The notes below the pieces were generated by a model that worked only from the letters and a program-made list of their open reading frames with translations, was not told the DNA's origin and did no database searches. Below, in pieces: positions 56,520 to 64,000 of a stretch of 64,000 bases of DNA. The stretch covers positions 992,001 through 1,056,000 of the forward strand of contig NZ_JANLCJ010000001.1 in NCBI RefSeq assembly GCF_024979295.1, given 5' to 3'. The position numbers and the translations under genes were made by a program. Origin of the DNA: Herbiconiux daphne. GTDB lineage: Bacteria; Actinomycetota; Actinomycetes; Actinomycetales; Microbacteriaceae. Within the stretch, counting starts at the first letter, position 1, and every line of letters begins with the position of its first letter.

Positions 56520-57035
56520 CTACTTGATGAAGCGGAAGTTGAAGAAGTAGCGGTAGGTGCCGCCCTGGTTGACCTTCACGCCCGCGATGATCGCGAAGAT
56601 GAGGCCCACGATCTGCACGGCCCACGCGAGGAAGTAGAACAGGAAGCCGATGAAGATGAACGCCGTGATGGTGCCGATGATGTAGAGGCCCACCACGAAG
56701 ATCGCCACCGTGATCTGGAAGTTCAGCGACTCCTTGCCCTCTTGGTTGGTGAGGGGCCCGCGGTCTTTGAAGATCAGCCAGATGATGAGCGGCGGAATCC
56801 AGCCCAGGATGCCGCCGAGCTGCGCGAGCATGGCCCACTGCTTGTCTTCGGCGGGGCTGAGCGGAGCGGCCGGTGCGCCCTGGTAGCCGGGAGGCGGCGT
56901 CTGGTAGCCGGGAGGCGGGGCCTGGTATCCGGGCGGCGGTGCCTGATAGCCCGGAGGAGGCGTCGGCTGCCCGGCGCCCGGAGTCGGCTGGCCGGAGGCC
57001 GGGTCGTACGGCGGTGTCGCGTTGGGGTCAGTCAT
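56520..57035 (-). CDS. DUF4870-domain membrane protein with Pro-rich repeats
   Basis: 171 residues. The N-terminus has four PPPGYQ repeats (about residues 25-55), Pro/Gly/Tyr-rich and probably cytoplasmic. It is followed by KQWAMLAQLGGILGWIPPLIIW and two further hydrophobic segments, the DUF4870 pattern, with NQEGKESLNFQIT between. Function unknown; often a tail-anchored or Tic20-like membrane protein. SD-like AAGG before ATG 57035. Divergent from hrcA across about 197 bases that hold the CIRCE element. Confidence 0.85.
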   Translation of the reverse strand: MTDPNATPPYDPASGQPTPGAGQPTPPPGYQAPPPGYQAPPPGYQTPPPGYQGAPAAPLSPAEDKQWAMLAQLGGILGWIPPLIIWLIFKDRGPLTNQEGKESLNFQITVAIFVVGLYIIGTITAFIFIGFLFYFLAWAVQIVGLIFAIIAGVKVNQGGTYRYFFNFRFIK

Positions 57036-57157
57036 GGTCTCGCGCCTTTCAGACGTGGGTGCACGGGCTCGTGCTCAGACACAAGATAGCGCCCGGTGTG
57101 TCGGGCGGCAATGATTTTCACTCAGGGTGTCCGGAACATCGAGGGCCTGATGCGGGA

Positions 57158-57163
57158 TATAAT
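57158..57163 (+). promoter_or_regulatory. -10 box of hrcA-dnaJ
   Basis: TATAAT, a perfect consensus -10, overlapping the first base of the CIRCE element; the -35 region is weak. Initiation would fall inside CIRCE. Confidence 0.7.
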
Positions 57164-57189
57164 TGGCACTCCGGTGATGCGAGTGCCAA
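57163..57189. promoter_or_regulatory. CIRCE operator (HrcA-binding site)
   Basis: TTGGCACTC, nine spacer bases, GAGTGCCAA: an inverted repeat of the CIRCE type with a G at the third and a C at the matching position (classical TTAGCACTC/GAGTGCTAA). It directly overlaps the promoter of hrcA, so it can repress transcription. Confidence 0.9.
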
Positions 57190-57232
57190 TCCGCGTTCAT
57201 CGGGCGACACGCACGAAAGGACGGTGTTGCGG

Positions 57233-58267
57233 ATGGTCTCAGAACGCAGCCTCGAAGTGCTCCGCGTGATCGTTCAAGACTATGTCGCCTCGCGTGAGCC
57301 GGTCGGCTCGAAGAGCATCGCCGAGCGCCACTCGTTCGGCGTGTCGGCCGCCACCATCCGCAACGACATGGCGCTGCTCGAAGAAGAAGAGCTCATCACC
57401 GCGCCCCACACCTCGTCGGGCCGCGTGCCCACCGACAAGGGCTACCGCCTCTTCGTCGACCACCTCTCCGACCTGCGCCCCCTCTCGCCGGCGCAGCGCC
57501 ATGCCATCGAGACCTTCCTCGGCTCGTCGGTCGACGTCGACGACGTTCTGGCCCGCACCGTGCGCCTGCTCTCGCAGCTCACCCGCCAGGTCGCGCTCGT
57601 GCAATACCCCTCCCTCTCGCAGGCCCGCGTTCGCCACATCGAGGTCGTCGCGCTCACGCCGCGCCGGCTGATGACGGTGATGATCACCGACGGCGGCCAC
57701 GTCGAGCAGCGCGTGGTCGACGTGCCGGCCGAGCTCGACGACGCCCTCATCTCCGACCTGCGACTGCGCTTCAACGAGGCCGTCGGCGGGCTCGGCCTCA
57801 CCGAGGCGGCCGCCGCGCTCACCGGCGTCTCCGACCGCTTCCCCGCCGATCGCGCGCCGATCGTCGACGTGGTGGCCGCGACCCTCCACGAGCAGGTCTC
57901 CGCGAACCGCCAGGAGAAGCTGCTGATCGCCGGGGCCGCCAACCTGGTGCGCACCGAAGACGACTTCCACGGCAGCATCCTCCCGGTGCTCGAAGCGGTC
58001 GAGGAGCAGGTGGTGCTGCTGCGCCTGTTCAGCGAGATGGAAGCCGATCAGCGCGGCGTCACCGTCAGCATCGGCCGCGAGAACGAGTCGTTCGGCCTCG
58101 GCGAGACCTCCATCCTCGCCTCGGGCTACAGCGGCATCGGCTCGTCGATCGCCCGGCTCGGCGTGCTCGGCCCCACCCGCATGGACTACTCGAGCAACAT
58201 CTCGGCGGTGCGCGCGGTCGCGCGCTATCTCTCCCGCACTCTCGGGGAGTCGGGCAGCGCGAACTGA
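57233..58267 (+). CDS. hrcA: Heat-inducible transcription repressor HrcA
   Basis: Represses heat-shock chaperone genes by binding CIRCE, which is present 44 bases upstream (autoregulation). 344 residues: the N-terminal winged helix has VSAATIRNDMALLEEEELI and HTSSGRVPTDKGYRLFVD at about residues 38-80, read in parts. The GAF-like C-domain ends with LGVLGPTRMDYSSNISAVRA. I chose ATG 57233; a TTG two codons upstream is better spaced from AAAGGA and could be the true start. Confidence 0.95.
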   Translation: MVSERSLEVLRVIVQDYVASREPVGSKSIAERHSFGVSAATIRNDMALLEEEELITAPHTSSGRVPTDKGYRLFVDHLSDLRPLSPAQRHAIETFLGSSVDVDDVLARTVRLLSQLTRQVALVQYPSLSQARVRHIEVVALTPRRLMTVMITDGGHVEQRVVDVPAELDDALISDLRLRFNEAVGGLGLTEAAAALTGVSDRFPADRAPIVDVVAATLHEQVSANRQEKLLIAGAANLVRTEDDFHGSILPVLEAVEEQVVLLRLFSEMEADQRGVTVSIGRENESFGLGETSILASGYSGIGSSIARLGVLGPTRMDYSSNISAVRAVARYLSRTLGESGSAN

Positions 58268-58321
58268 CCGGTCTCCCTCGCCACGCTCAACGAACCTCAC
58301 CGAACAAAGGAGAAGCCCCTG

Positions 58322-59431
58322 GTGGCTGACCATTACGACGTGCTCGGCGTCTCGCGCGAAGCGACTCCCGAAGAGATCAAGAAGGCTTACCGCAGACTCG
58401 CCCGCGAGCTGCACCCCGACGTCAATCCGAGCCCGGATGCGCAAGAGAAGTTCAAGCAGGTCACCCACGCCTACGACGTGCTGAGCGACCCGGGCCAGCG
58501 TCGCGACTACGACCGCGGCCCCCAGCCCACCTTCGGGGGCGGGGGAGGCGGCTTCGGTGGCTTCGGCGACATCTTCGAGACCTTCTTCGGCGGCCAGGGC
58601 GGCGGTTCACGCGGCCCGAAGTCGCGCGCCGAGCGCGGTCAAGACGCCCTGCTGCGGGTGGAGGTCGACCTCGGCGAGGTCATCTTCGGCACCCACCGCG
58701 ACCTCGAGGTCGACACCGCCGTGGTGTGCGAGACCTGCAACGGCTCGTGCTGCCAGCCGGGCACCTCGCCCGTCACGTGCGACATCTGCGGCGGCTCCGG
58801 CTCGATCCAGCGCACCGTGCGGTCGCTGCTCGGCAACGTCGTGACGAGCGCGCCCTGCGGCACCTGCCGCGGCTACGGCACCGTCATCCCGAACCCGTGC
58901 CCCACCTGCCAGGGCCAGGGCCGCGTTCGTGCCCGCCGCACCATCCCGGTCGACATCCCGGCCGGCGTCGACACCGGCCTCCGCCTCCAGCTGCCCGGCC
59001 AGGGCGAGGTCGGCCCCGCCGGCGGCCCCCAGGGCGACGTCTACCTCGAGATGAAGGTCAAGCACCACGAGGTCTTCTCGCGCAACGACGACGACCTGCT
59101 CTGCACCCTCGAGGTGCAGATGTGGGATGCCGTGCTCGGCACCACCGCCAAGGTGGAGGCCCTCGACGGCGACATCGAGATCGAGATCAAGCCCGGCACC
59201 CAGAGCGCCGAGGTGCTCACGGTGAAGGGCCGCGGGGTCACGCACCTGCGGGGCAACGGCCGCGGCGATCTGCGGGTCGGCATCCAGGTCGTCACCCCGA
59301 CGAAGCTCGACCACAAGCAGAAGGAGCTGATCAAGCAGCTCGCGTCGGCGCACAAATACCCGGCGCCGAGCCTCGGTCACTTCCAGCAGGGACTGTTCGC
59401 GAAGCTGCGCGACCGCTTCCTCAACGTGTGA
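58322..59431 (+). CDS. dnaJ: Molecular chaperone DnaJ
   Basis: Hsp40 co-chaperone that stimulates DnaK ATPase. 369 residues: J-domain with HPD at 31-33, a G/F region (about 77-100), and a zinc-finger region of four CxxC pairs. The first reads CETCNGSCC, where most DnaJ proteins have CxxCxGx[17 protein letters not shown] and CPTCQGQG are standard. The C-terminal substrate domain is complete. GTG start behind AAAGGAG. This is the hrcA-linked paralogue (dnaJ2); a DnaK operon copy must lie elsewhere. Confidence 0.95.
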   Translation: MADHYDVLGVSREATPEEIKKAYRRLARELHPDVNPSPDAQEKFKQVTHAYDVLSDPGQRRDYDRGPQPTFGGGGGGFGGFGDIFETFFGGQGGGSRGPKSRAERGQDALLRVEVDLGEVIFGTHRDLEVDTAVVCETCNGSCCQPGTSPVTCDICGGSGSIQRTVRSLLGNVVTSAPCGTCRGYGTVIPNPCPTCQGQGRVRARRTIPVDIPAGVDTGLRLQLPGQGEVGPAGGPQGDVYLEMKVKHHEVFSRNDDDLLCTLEVQMWDAVLGTTAKVEALDGDIEIEIKPGTQSAEVLTVKGRGVTHLRGNGRGDLRVGIQVVTPTKLDHKQKELIKQLASAHKYPAPSLGHFQQGLFAKLRDRFLNV

Positions 59432-59438
59432 CCGGTCG

Positions 59439-60227
59439 ATGAGCTCGCTCTTCCTGCGCGACGACCTCCGGGCCGTGCCTCACGGCGTCGGCGACGTCGT
59501 GCAGCTCACGGGTGACGAGGCGCGGCACGCCGCGACGGTCAGCCGCCTGCGCGTCGGGGAGCAGACGTCGATCGGCGACGGCCGCGGCCTCGTGCTGCAC
59601 GGCGTGGTGACGCGCGCGGAACCCAAGCTGCTCGAGATCGTGGTCGAGGCCGCGGTCGAGCATCCGGAGCCCCGCCCGCTGGTGCTGCTCGTGCAGGCCC
59701 TCGCGAAGGGCGACCGCGACGAGCTGGCCATCCAGACGGCGACCGAACTCGGCGTCTCCGCGGTGCTGCCGTGGCAGGCCGAGCGCTCGATCTCGCGCTG
59801 GACGGGCCCCAAGGTGGCCAAGGGCATCGAGCGCTGGTCGAGCATCGTTCGCGAGGCGGCGAAGCAGTCGATCCGGCCGCACGTGCCGACGGTGGGCGAC
59901 CTCGTCGACACCGGTGCACTGGCGCGATCGGCCGCAGAATTCCGGATGCTCGTGCTCGAGCCGACCGCCACCGTGCGGCTGACCGAGGTGGCCGGTCTGG
60001 GCGAGGAGTCGGGCGTTCCCCGCGCGGGGAGAACGACGGATGCCGCGGCCACCGCCACCCCGATCGCGCTCGTGGTGGGTCCCGAAGGCGGCATCTCGCC
60101 CCGCGAGCTCGAGCGGCTCGCCGATGCCGGGGCCGAGATCGTGCGGCTCGGCGACGAGGTGTTGCGCACCTCGAGCGCGGGACCCGCCGCGCTCGCCGTG
60201 CTGAACGTCGCCCTCGGCCGGTGGTAG
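59439..60227 (+). CDS. rsmE: 16S rRNA (uracil(1498)-N3)-methyltransferase RsmE
   Basis: SPOUT-class methyltransferase modifying U1498 of 16S rRNA. 262 residues: an N-terminal PUA-like domain (MSSLFLRDDLRAVPHG, LTGDEARHAATVSRLR) and the knotted SAM-binding C-domain (LVVGPEGGISPRELERLADA, then RLGDEVLRTSSAGPAAL). It starts seven bases after the dnaJ stop, a conserved actinobacterial order. Confidence 0.95.
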   Translation: MSSLFLRDDLRAVPHGVGDVVQLTGDEARHAATVSRLRVGEQTSIGDGRGLVLHGVVTRAEPKLLEIVVEAAVEHPEPRPLVLLVQALAKGDRDELAIQTATELGVSAVLPWQAERSISRWTGPKVAKGIERWSSIVREAAKQSIRPHVPTVGDLVDTGALARSAAEFRMLVLEPTATVRLTEVAGLGEESGVPRAGRTTDAAATATPIALVVGPEGGISPRELERLADAGAEIVRLGDEVLRTSSAGPAALAVLNVALGRW

Positions 60228-60315
60228 CCGTCACATCCACTTCTCCACAGCACGCCCGTAGCGAACCCCGTGGGCGATCCTGTCCCCACCCCTCCGGTTT
60301 CGGTGCGGCCAAAAC

Positions 60316-60321
60316 TAAGAT
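60316..60321 (+). promoter_or_regulatory. Putative -10 box of the HIT-gene operon
   Basis: TAAGAT ends six bases before the ATG at 60328, placing initiation on the start codon. A GGAG in the intervening GGAGCC is too close to the ATG to act as an ordinary SD. Confidence 0.45.
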
Positions 60322-60327
60322 GGAGCC

Positions 60328-60690
60328 ATGACCACCGAAACCGATTCGCCCTCGATCTTCAGCCGCATCATCGCGCGAGAGATCCCGGCCACCATCCTGG
60401 CCGAGACCGACCGGGTCATCGCCTTCCCCGACATCGCGCCCAAGGCGCCGGTGCACGTGCTCGTGGTGCCGAAGACCGAGCAATACCGCAACGTGGTCGA
60501 GCTGGCCGCGGGCGACCCGGGCCTTCTCGCCGAGATGATCGAGGTCGCCGACTCCCTCGCCGCCGAACTCACCGGTGGCGACTTCAGACTGATTTTCAAC
60601 ACCGGCCAAGGTGCCGGGCAGACCGTCTTCCACGTGCACGCTCACGTGCTCGGGGGCGGCCTCGAGGAAGGATCCCTTGGAAAGGGCTGA
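60328..60690 (+). CDS. HIT-family nucleotide-binding protein
   Basis: 120 residues of the Hint branch of histidine-triad hydrolases, which cleave nucleoside phosphoramidates. Triad HVHAHVLGG near residues 99-107, with IIAREIPATILAETDRVIAF at the start. The stop lies 14 bases inside the phoH reading frame, so the two are translationally coupled. First gene of HIT-phoH-ybeY-corC-era. Confidence 0.94.
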   Translation: MTTETDSPSIFSRIIAREIPATILAETDRVIAFPDIAPKAPVHVLVVPKTEQYRNVVELAAGDPGLLAEMIEVADSLAAELTGGDFRLIFNTGQGAGQTVFHVHAHVLGGGLEEGSLGKG

Positions 60691-61744
60691 CGCAACACCC
60701 ACCCCGCAGACCCCGCTCACCGAAGCGCGCCTGCACATCGACGGCATCGAGATGGTGCGGCTCCTGGGGCCGCAAGATCGCCTCCTCACCACCATCGAAC
60801 GGCAATTCCCCCTCGTCTCCGTGCTGGTGCGCGGCAACGACATCACGCTGGCCGGCGACGCCGACCAGGTCGACGCGGCGCGCCGCCTCGTCGAAGAGCT
60901 GCTCGTCATGGTGCGCAGCGGCCACGATCTCACGCCGATCGAGGTCAACTCGTCGGCGCGCATCCTCGAGAACGACCGCGGCGCGAGCCCGGCCGAGGTG
61001 CTGAGCCAGGCGATCCTCACCGCTCGCGGCAAGAGCGTGCGCCCGAAGACGCAAGGGCAGAAGGCCTACGTCGACGCGATCGACGAGAACACGATCGTGT
61101 TCGGAATCGGTCCGGCCGGCACCGGCAAGACCTACCTCGCCATGGCCAAGGCCGTGCAGGCGCTGCAGCGCAAAGAGGTCGAGCGCATCATCCTCACCCG
61201 TCCGGCGGTCGAGGCCGGCGAGCGGCTGGGCTACCTGCCCGGCACCCTCACCGACAAGATCGACCCCTACCTCCGGCCGCTCTACGACGCGCTCAACGAG
61301 ATGATGGATCCCGAGATCGTGCCGAAGCTGCTCGCCGCCGGAACCATCGAGGTGGCACCGTTGGCCTACATGCGCGGCCGCACGCTCAACAACTCGTTCA
61401 TCGTGCTCGACGAGGCGCAGAACACCACTCCCGAGCAGATGAAGATGTTCCTCACCCGCCTCGGCTTCGGCTCGAAGATGGTGGTCACGGGCGACATCAC
61501 GCAGGTCGACCTGCCCACGGGTACGAGCGGCCTGCAGGTGGTCACCCGCATCCTCGGCTCGCTCGACGACATCCACTTCGCCACGCTCACGAGCGCCGAC
61601 GTGGTGCGGCACACGCTCGTCGGCCAGATCGTCGACGCCTACACCCGCTACGACCAGGTGCAGATGGCCGAGCGGCAGCGCTCGGGCCAGGGGCCCGACT
61701 ACAGCAACGACCGCGATCGCCGGTACAACAGGAACAAGAGGTAG
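60677..61744 (+). CDS. phoH: PhoH-like ATPase
   Basis: P-loop ATPase of the PhoH family, thought to act in RNA metabolism together with YbeY. 355 residues. Walker A GPAGTGKT is at 145-152, preceded by the PhoH-specific [12 protein letters not shown]. Walker B is in [14 protein letters not shown]. The N-terminal 90 residues hold a KH-like domain ([20 protein letters not shown]). I chose the TTG at 60677, which has GGAAGGA four bases upstream and overlaps the HIT gene. Confidence 0.93.
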   Translation: MERADATPTPQTPLTEARLHIDGIEMVRLLGPQDRLLTTIERQFPLVSVLVRGNDITLAGDADQVDAARRLVEELLVMVRSGHDLTPIEVNSSARILENDRGASPAEVLSQAILTARGKSVRPKTQGQKAYVDAIDENTIVFGIGPAGTGKTYLAMAKAVQALQRKEVERIILTRPAVEAGERLGYLPGTLTDKIDPYLRPLYDALNEMMDPEIVPKLLAAGTIEVAPLAYMRGRTLNNSFIVLDEAQNTTPEQMKMFLTRLGFGSKMVVTGDITQVDLPTGTSGLQVVTRILGSLDDIHFATLTSADVVRHTLVGQIVDAYTRYDQVQMAERQRSGQGPDYSNDRDRRYNRNKR

Positions 61745-61748
61745 GTCC

Positions 61749-62216
61749 GTGTCGATAGAGGTCAACAACGAGTCGTCCATCCCGGTCGACGAGACGGCGC
61801 TGCTGCGGCTGGCGAGCTACGCGCTCGACCAGCTGCACGTGCATCCCGACGCCGAGCTCGCGATCGTGCTCGTCGACGAGGCCGCCATGGAGCAACTGCA
61901 CGTGCAGTGGATGGACGAACCGGGCCCCACCGACGTGCTGAGCTTTCCGATGGACGAACTGCGTCCCGGCACCGAGGATGCCCCGACCCCCGCCGGTCTC
62001 CTTGGCGACGTCGTGCTCTGCCCGCAGGTGGCCGAGGCGCAGGCGCAGACCGCCGGCCACTCCACGCTCGAAGAGCTGCTGCTGCTCACCACCCACGGCA
62101 TCCTCCACCTTCTCGGCTTCGACCACGCCGAGCCCGAGGAGGAGAAGGAGATGTTCGGCATCCAGCGCGACATCCTCGTCGGCTTCGCGATGAGCGAGCG
62201 TCGCCGCCCGGCATGA
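61749..62216 (+). CDS. ybeY: Endoribonuclease YbeY
   Basis: Single-strand-specific metalloendonuclease for 16S rRNA 3'-end maturation and 70S quality control. 155 residues with the zinc motif [11 protein letters not shown] (HxxxHxxxxxH) near residues 115-125 and [10 protein letters not shown] at the centre. GTG start four bases after the phoH stop. The stop overlaps the next ATG (ATGA). Confidence 0.96.
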   Translation: MSIEVNNESSIPVDETALLRLASYALDQLHVHPDAELAIVLVDEAAMEQLHVQWMDEPGPTDVLSFPMDELRPGTEDAPTPAGLLGDVVLCPQVAEAQAQTAGHSTLEELLLLTTHGILHLLGFDHAEPEEEKEMFGIQRDILVGFAMSERRRPA

Positions 62217-63538
62217 CGATCGTCTTCTTCCTGATCGCCGCCTTCGTCCTCGTGGCGTTCGGCGGTCTCTTCGCGGCCGTCGACTCGGCCGTGCTGTCGC
62301 TGTCGCGATCCGACATCCTCGAGCTGGCCGACCGCTACCGCGCCAAGCGGTCGCTGCGGGCCATCGCCGACGATCCCGGTGCGCACATCAACGCCGTGAA
62401 CTTCGCCCGCGTCGTGTTCGAGACCACGGCGGCCGTGCTCGTCACCATCGCACTCGCCTTCTCGATCGACGTGCTCTGGCTCGCGCTCGTGCTCTCGGCC
62501 CTCATCATGACGGCGGTGTCGTTCGTGCTCGTCGGCTCGAGTCCGCGCAGCGTCGGCCGCGTGCACTCACGTGGCGTGCTGCGCTACGGCGCCGTCCCCG
62601 TCCACCTCGTGCGTGTGGTGCTCGGCCCGGTCGCGAACGCGCTGGTCGCCATCGGCAACCGGGTCACCCCCGGCCGGCCCAGGTCGGGCACCTTCTCGTC
62701 AGAGGAGCAGCTGCTCAGCATGGTCGACGAGGCGACCGAGCTCGACGTGCTCGAAGAAGACGACCGCGAGCTCATCCACTCCATCATCGAGTTCAACGAC
62801 ACGGTGGTGCGCGAGGTCATGATCCCGCGCACCGACATGGTCACCATCGACGACGACGCCACGGTCGGGCACGGTCTCGGGCTGTTCCTCAGCAAGGGCG
62901 TCTCGCGCATCCCGGTGGTCGAAGACGACAACGTCGACCGCATCCTCGGCGTGCTCTACCTGCGCGACGTGGCCCGGCTGAGTTACGAACGACCCACGAA
63001 GCTCGACACCATGCCCGTTCGCGAGCTGGTGCGGCCCGCGCTGTTCATCCCCGAGTCGAAGAAGGTCGACGACACCCTGCGCCAGATGCAACTGGAGTCG
63101 AACCACCTCGCCATGGTGGTCGACGAATACGGCGGCATCGCCGGTCTCGTCACCCTCGAAGACCTGATCGAAGAACTCGTCGGCGACATCTCCGACGAAT
63201 ACGATCGCGATGTGGTCGAGGTCGAAGACCTCGGCGACGGCCGCTACCGGGTGAGCGCCCGGCTGCCGGTCGACGAACTCGGCGAGCTGTTCGACCTCGA
63301 GCTCGACGACGACGACGTCGACTCCGTCGGCGGGCTGCTGTCGAAGACGCTCGGCCGCCTGCCCGTGGCCGGCTCGGTGGCGCGCGTCTCGGGCCTCGAG
63401 CTCACCGCCGACCGCACCGACGGCCGGCGCAAGCGCCTCTCGACGGTGATCGCGCGCCGCGACCCCGACGCGCATCCGGAACCGCGTGACGACCAACGGG
63501 CGAGCGAGTCCCAGAGCAGCACCAAGGAGAACGCATGA
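62213..63538 (+). CDS. CorC/HlyC-type membrane protein with CBS domain pair
   Basis: Predicted divalent-cation (Mg2+/Co2+) export-related protein of the CNNM/CorC family. 441 residues: a DUF21 membrane domain with three or four helices (residues 1-130), two CBS domains (about 195-325, starting [21 protein letters not shown]) and a CorC_HlyC C-terminal domain ([19 protein letters not shown]). The ATG overlaps the ybeY stop. In actinobacteria it normally lies between ybeY and era, as here. Confidence 0.93.
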   Translation: MTIVFFLIAAFVLVAFGGLFAAVDSAVLSLSRSDILELADRYRAKRSLRAIADDPGAHINAVNFARVVFETTAAVLVTIALAFSIDVLWLALVLSALIMTAVSFVLVGSSPRSVGRVHSRGVLRYGAVPVHLVRVVLGPVANALVAIGNRVTPGRPRSGTFSSEEQLLSMVDEATELDVLEEDDRELIHSIIEFNDTVVREVMIPRTDMVTIDDDATVGHGLGLFLSKGVSRIPVVEDDNVDRILGVLYLRDVARLSYERPTKLDTMPVRELVRPALFIPESKKVDDTLRQMQLESNHLAMVVDEYGGIAGLVTLEDLIEELVGDISDEYDRDVVEVEDLGDGRYRVSARLPVDELGELFDLELDDDDVDSVGGLLSKTLGRLPVAGSVARVSGLELTADRTDGRRKRLSTVIARRDPDAHPEPRDDQRASESQSSTKENA

Positions 63539-64000
63539 CCGACCGATCGGGCGACACCGACGACTTCCGCGCGGGGTTCGTGACCTTCGTGGGCCGGCCC
63601 AACGTGGGCAAGTCCACCCTCACCAACGCGCTCGTGGGCGAGAAGGTCGCCATCACGAGTTCGAAGCCCCAGACCACGCGGCAGGCCATCCGGGGCATCG
63701 TGCACGACCCGGCCGGCCAGGTGATCGTGGTCGACACCCCGGGGATGCACCGCCCGCGCACGCTGCTCGGTGAGCGGCTCAACTCGCTCGTGCAGTCGAC
63801 GCTCGGCGACGTCGACGTGATCGGGTTCTGCCTGCCGGCCGATGAGAAGCTCGGGCCGGGCGACCGCTACATCAACGACCAGCTCGACCAGTACCCGGGC
63901 GCCAAGAAGATCGCGATCGTCACCAAGATCGACTCGGCGTCGAAGCAGCAGGTGGGCGAGCAACTGCTCGCCGTCTCCGAGCTGCGCGACTGGGAGACCG
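63535..64000 (+). CDS. era: GTPase Era, 3' end beyond the window
   Basis: Ribosome-assembly GTPase binding the 3' end of 16S rRNA. 155 complete codons are present before the edge. G1 GRPNVGKS is at residues 20-27, G2 QTTRQAIRG and G3 DTPGMH follow, and the G4 position reads TKID (NKxD in most homologues). The KH domain is cut off. ATG overlaps the preceding stop (ATGA), closing the phoH-ybeY-corC-era operon. Confidence 0.95.
   Translation, partial: MTDRSGDTDDFRAGFVTFVGRPNVGKSTLTNALVGEKVAITSSKPQTTRQAIRGIVHDPAGQVIVVDTPGMHRPRTLLGERLNSLVQSTLGDVDVIGFCLPADEKLGPGDRYINDQLDQYPGAKKIAIVTKIDSASKQQVGEQLLAVSELRDWET

Noticed and set aside
1..64000. CRISPR arrays, IS elements, prophage or integron genes
   Set aside because: No regularly spaced repeats, transposase, integrase or phage structural genes were found. 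The hairpins are single and dispersed.

Overview
The window is a gene-dense piece of a high-GC actinobacterial chromosome, most likely from the family Microbacteriaceae. This is inferred from the very GC-rich third codon positions, frequent GTG and TTG starts, a twin clpP-clpP-clpX locus, GTP-type PEP carboxykinase beside a RamB/ScfR-like regulator, a relative of the mycothiol-dependent nitroreductase, and the hrcA-dnaJ-rsmE-phoH-ybeY-era order. There are no phage, IS, CRISPR or plasmid genes. It reads as core chromosome, with 63 complete or nearly complete protein genes, two edge-truncated genes (mscS at the left, era at the right), two broken genes, two tRNAs and a set of palindromic intergenic elements.

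Layout. 1-11.7 kb: mscS, pepN, a DsbA-fold oxidoreductase, then rpiB-nei-paiB-amidohydrolase as a tight operon, dps, a nitroreductase pair and envelope proteins. 11.8-18.1 kb: tRNA-Gly, tRNA-Pro, trigger factor, clpP1-clpP2, a deleted AAA-ATPase pseudogene, clpX and a benE transporter. 18.1-26.8 kb: valS with a GNAT and a small protein, pckG divergent from a RamB-like regulator, an App1-type phosphatase and a TetR regulator. 26.9-30.1 kb: a four-gene osmoprotectant ABC transporter. 30.1-36.9 kb: dedA divergent from cydABDC. 37.0-42.2 kb: pabC divergent from pabB, then leuS. 42.2-47.3 kb: comEA, an interrupted comEC, holA and rpsT. 47.5-51.4 kb: an aminotransferase-GNAT fusion, a ketopantoate-reductase-like gene and an SDR. 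51.5-57 kb: lepA-DUF1990-hemW, a DUF559 nuclease-like gene flanked by two palindromes, and a DUF4870 protein. 57.1-64 kb: CIRCE-hrcA-dnaJ-rsmE, then HIT-phoH-ybeY-corC-era with stop/start overlaps.

How the genes work together. Proteostasis is a theme: trigger factor, ClpXP1P2, HrcA/DnaJ and LepA. Respiration is covered by a complete cytochrome bd operon with its CydDC exporter, behind a promoter whose spacer is a perfect 12-bp palindrome. Folate precursor genes (pabB, pabC) are divergent. The DNA-uptake module is damaged: comEA is intact, but comEC carries an in-frame amber codon exactly between its membrane and metallo-beta-lactamase domains.

Most notable observations: (1) the comEC amber codon and the internally deleted ATPase gene; (2) palindromic intergenic elements of two or three families, one with a compensatory change in both arms, and two copies bracketing a Vsr-like DUF559 gene; (3) operator-like palindromes at cydA and between pckG and the RamB-like gene; (4) a benE gene with no ATG/GTG/TTG start but a well-spaced Shine-Dalgarno before an ATC; (5) five genes whose TANNNT boxes end exactly six bases before the start codon, suggesting leaderless mRNAs; (6) a GGATGC/GCATCC bias that appears to override normal codon choice.
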